This document shows, one piece after another, positions 62,525 through 64,000 of a stretch of 64,000 nucleotides of DNA. The stretch spans positions 620,001-684,000 of the forward strand of contig NZ_CP150667.1 in assembly GCF_038024065.1 (NCBI RefSeq), in the 5' to 3' direction. A model generated the notes under the pieces. The model ran no database searches and was not told the origin of the DNA. It saw only the letters and a list, made by a program, of their open reading frames with translations. Both the position numbers and the translations under genes were made by a program. The stretch's first letter is position 1; every line of letters begins with the position of its first letter. This stretch comes from Polaribacter sejongensis. Its GTDB lineage: Bacteria; Bacteroidota; Bacteroidia; Flavobacteriales; Flavobacteriaceae.

Positions 62525-63004
62525 TTACAGTTGTTGAAAAATCTCGTGCATCATTCTCTTTTTATCATTGATGCTTTCTTCTAAAGCAATCATTGTTTCT
62601 GTTCTATTTACTCCAGGAATATCGTCTATTCTGTAAATAATGTCTTTTGCATCATTAGTACCTTTTGCTCTTACTTTACAAAAAATATTGTATTTTCCAG
62701 CAGTTACATAGGCTACAGTAACGTTTGGAATGTTTCTTAAATCTGCAATAACATTCTGAGTCATAGAGGTTTTTTCTAGATACACACCTACATGTGCTAT
62801 GAAAGAATACCCCATTTTCTCATAGTTTAAAGTAAGCGTAGATCCTTGAATAATACCTTCATCTTCCATTTTTTTTACACGTACGTGAATGGTACCTGCA
62901 GATACCAATAGTTGTTTTGCAATATCGGTAAAAGGAGTCCTTGCATTTTCAATTAACACATCTAAAATCTGATGATCTATTTCGTCTAATATAAATTTTT
63001 TCAT
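62525..63004 (-). CDS. Lrp/AsnC-family transcriptional regulator
   Basis: 159 residues. N-terminal HTH (DEIDHQILDVLIENARTPFTDIAKQ) and C-terminal RAM/ACT-like domain (VYLEKTSMTQNVIADLRNIP, AYVTAGKYNIFCKVRAKG). Responds to amino acids in most relatives. Next to the branched-chain-type E1 gene, which may be a target. Confidence 0.92.
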   Translation of the reverse strand: MKKFILDEIDHQILDVLIENARTPFTDIAKQLLVSAGTIHVRVKKMEDEGIIQGSTLTLNYEKMGYSFIAHVGVYLEKTSMTQNVIADLRNIPNVTVAYVTAGKYNIFCKVRAKGTNDAKDIIYRIDDIPGVNRTETMIALEESINDKKRMMHEIFQQL

Positions 63005-63080
63005 TTTTTACGTATTATTCAAATTACTACGCAAATTTATGATTTTAATTTAATTAAACTAACATAAAACTAACAAATAC

Positions 63081-64000
63081 TTAAACTTTTTTATCTTCGA
63101 AAACGATTTCGCAGTGTCCAATCTTAGAAATTAAACTATTTTCATCTACTTTGTTTAATTTTGAGACAAATTTCCCTTCTATTATTTTGTCTTCATATTG
63201 GTATGCAACGTCTTGTTTATGATCAGCATATCTATGAATAACATCGTAGAAAATTTTATCATTATTCGGAATGTTAAAATAATCCTCATAATTGATAAAC
63301 GAATTTGAGTTTGCTATGTGATGCAGTCCTTGTAATATAGAAAAGAAAGTATATTTTCTAGACTCTTCCCTGTCGTAGTCATCCGGATAATGACCAGATT
63401 CAATTAAAATAGTGTTATATCCTAATTTTTGAAAATTATCTCCTGTAGCTGTCGGGTAAAATTCATCCGTATATCTACCAATAAAATTAGGAATCACGTT
63501 CTGTAGCATCGCATTCATGCTTACAATCACATCCATAGTAGCTATCCTCCCTTTTGTAAGTCCTCTTGTAATTTCTTCCGAAGGAGCTAAAAAAGATATC
63601 GTTGCAGGGTTTTTAGTTCCTTCTACGCTAAAAATAGTTCTCTGATCGTGTAGGTTGAAACAAAACTGCGGATTAAAATCTTCTAGAATGCTGCGCAATA
63701 GTCTGCTTTCTTTTGCTTCTCTATTTACGGCATCTCTATTTAAATCAACATTATTGGCATTAACTCTAGTGTATGCAAGTGCGCCATCTGGGTTTAACAT
63801 CGGTATAAAAACCAACGTACATTCTTCTAGTATTTTTGTAAAAGTACTCTCAGATGAATTTAAAATACAGTTAAAAAGATCAAACAATGCTCTTGTACCT
63901 GTGCTTTCGTTTCCGTGCATTTGAGACCATAATAATATTTTTTTAGAGCCCGTACCAATTTTTAATTGATGAATAGGTCTGTCTTCTTCTGAAGTACCAA
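63081..64000 (-). CDS. M14-family zinc carboxypeptidase, N-terminus beyond the window
   Basis: The frame is open to the window edge; the visible 305 residues include a lead of about 26 residues (SEEDRPIHQLKIGTGSKK) before MHGNESTG. Zinc ligands His and Glu in HGNES and His in FNLHDQRT; LNPDGALAYTRVNANNVDLNRD supplies the substrate Arg/Asn-Arg motif; Glu in ILIESGHYP is the likely general base. The Met at 63920 is internal. It is an amidase/peptidase, possibly on cell-wall peptides. Confidence 0.88.
   Translation of the reverse strand, partial: GTSEEDRPIHQLKIGTGSKKILLWSQMHGNESTGTRALFDLFNCILNSSESTFTKILEECTLVFIPMLNPDGALAYTRVNANNVDLNRDAVNREAKESRLLRSILEDFNPQFCFNLHDQRTIFSVEGTKNPATISFLAPSEEITRGLTKGRIATMDVIVSMNAMLQNVIPNFIGRYTDEFYPTATGDNFQKLGYNTILIESGHYPDDYDREESRKYTFFSILQGLHHIANSNSFINYEDYFNIPNNDKIFYDVIHRYADHKQDVAYQYEDKIIEGKFVSKLNKVDENSLISKIGHCEIVFEDKKV

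Overview
The window looks like a chromosomal segment of a low-GC marine-type Flavobacteriaceae (Bacteroidota). Indicators are a TonB-dependent receptor with a carboxypeptidase-regulatory N-terminus, the E1 alpha/beta fused 2-oxoacid dehydrogenase, the RDD/SpoIIM/DUF4129/DUF4350/MoxR/DUF58 cluster, near absence of Shine-Dalgarno sequences, and promoters of the Bacteroidota type (TTG, about 20 nt, TAnnTTTG). The genus cannot be fixed from sequence reading alone.

Layout. 1-5 kb: end of a TPM-like protein, a TonB-dependent receptor and an amino-acid permease. 4.7-6.1 kb: an HxlR regulator divergent from an NfsB-like nitroreductase. 6.2-12.2 kb: a probable zinc-limitation cluster (Fur/Zur-type regulator, MerC-like protein, FolE, PhoX-like phosphatase, CobW GTPase, a 5'-nucleotidase split over two genes). 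12.4-18.5 kb: tRNA-Tyr, two secreted unknowns, a ZIP transporter, a BCCT transporter and an AlkB-like dioxygenase. 18.7-21.4 kb: a second nitroreductase operon (medium-chain oxidoreductase, cupin, ABM monooxygenase). 21.8-26.5 kb: one 1563-residue Avs-like STAND NTPase with an N-terminal nuclease, probably an anti-phage gene. 26.9-34.2 kb: MdaB/LysR pair, then a second HxlR regulator and a third nitroreductase operon (hydrolase, SnoaL-like, double ABM, CMD/SMP-30 fusion). 34.3-37.8 kb: DsbA-like protein and a SigZ/ArsM/PatB group with three matching ECF-type promoters. 37.9-50.3 kb: an accessory, very AT-rich island with a 1208-residue protein ending in a PD-(D/E)XK nuclease, relics of a small gene, and a tightly coupled operon (36-aa ORF, BcgI-like nuclease-methyltransferase, disrupted hsdS, and a DGQHR-like/TIR-like fusion). 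50.4-64 kb: conserved core genes (RDD to DUF58 cluster, two DUF805 proteins, MFS pump, TruC, CPXCG protein, E1 fusion, Lrp/AsnC, M14 peptidase).

How it fits together. The two HxlR genes and three nitroreductase operons share one 17-bp operator, ACTAT-N7-ATAGT, placed with fixed geometry at all five promoters. It abuts the upstream side of the -33 box at the regulator genes and lies 2 nt after the -7 box at the nitroreductase genes. With MdaB and several ABM (YgiN-like) proteins nearby, this looks like a distributed quinone/electrophile detoxification regulon. The SigZ, ArsM and PatB genes share a second promoter class (TTTTGCGTC-N15-CGTCTATA). The strongest candidates for undescribed biology are the 48.3-kb DGQHR-TIR gene coupled to the RM operon, the 38.3-kb nuclease protein, and the HxlR operator network.
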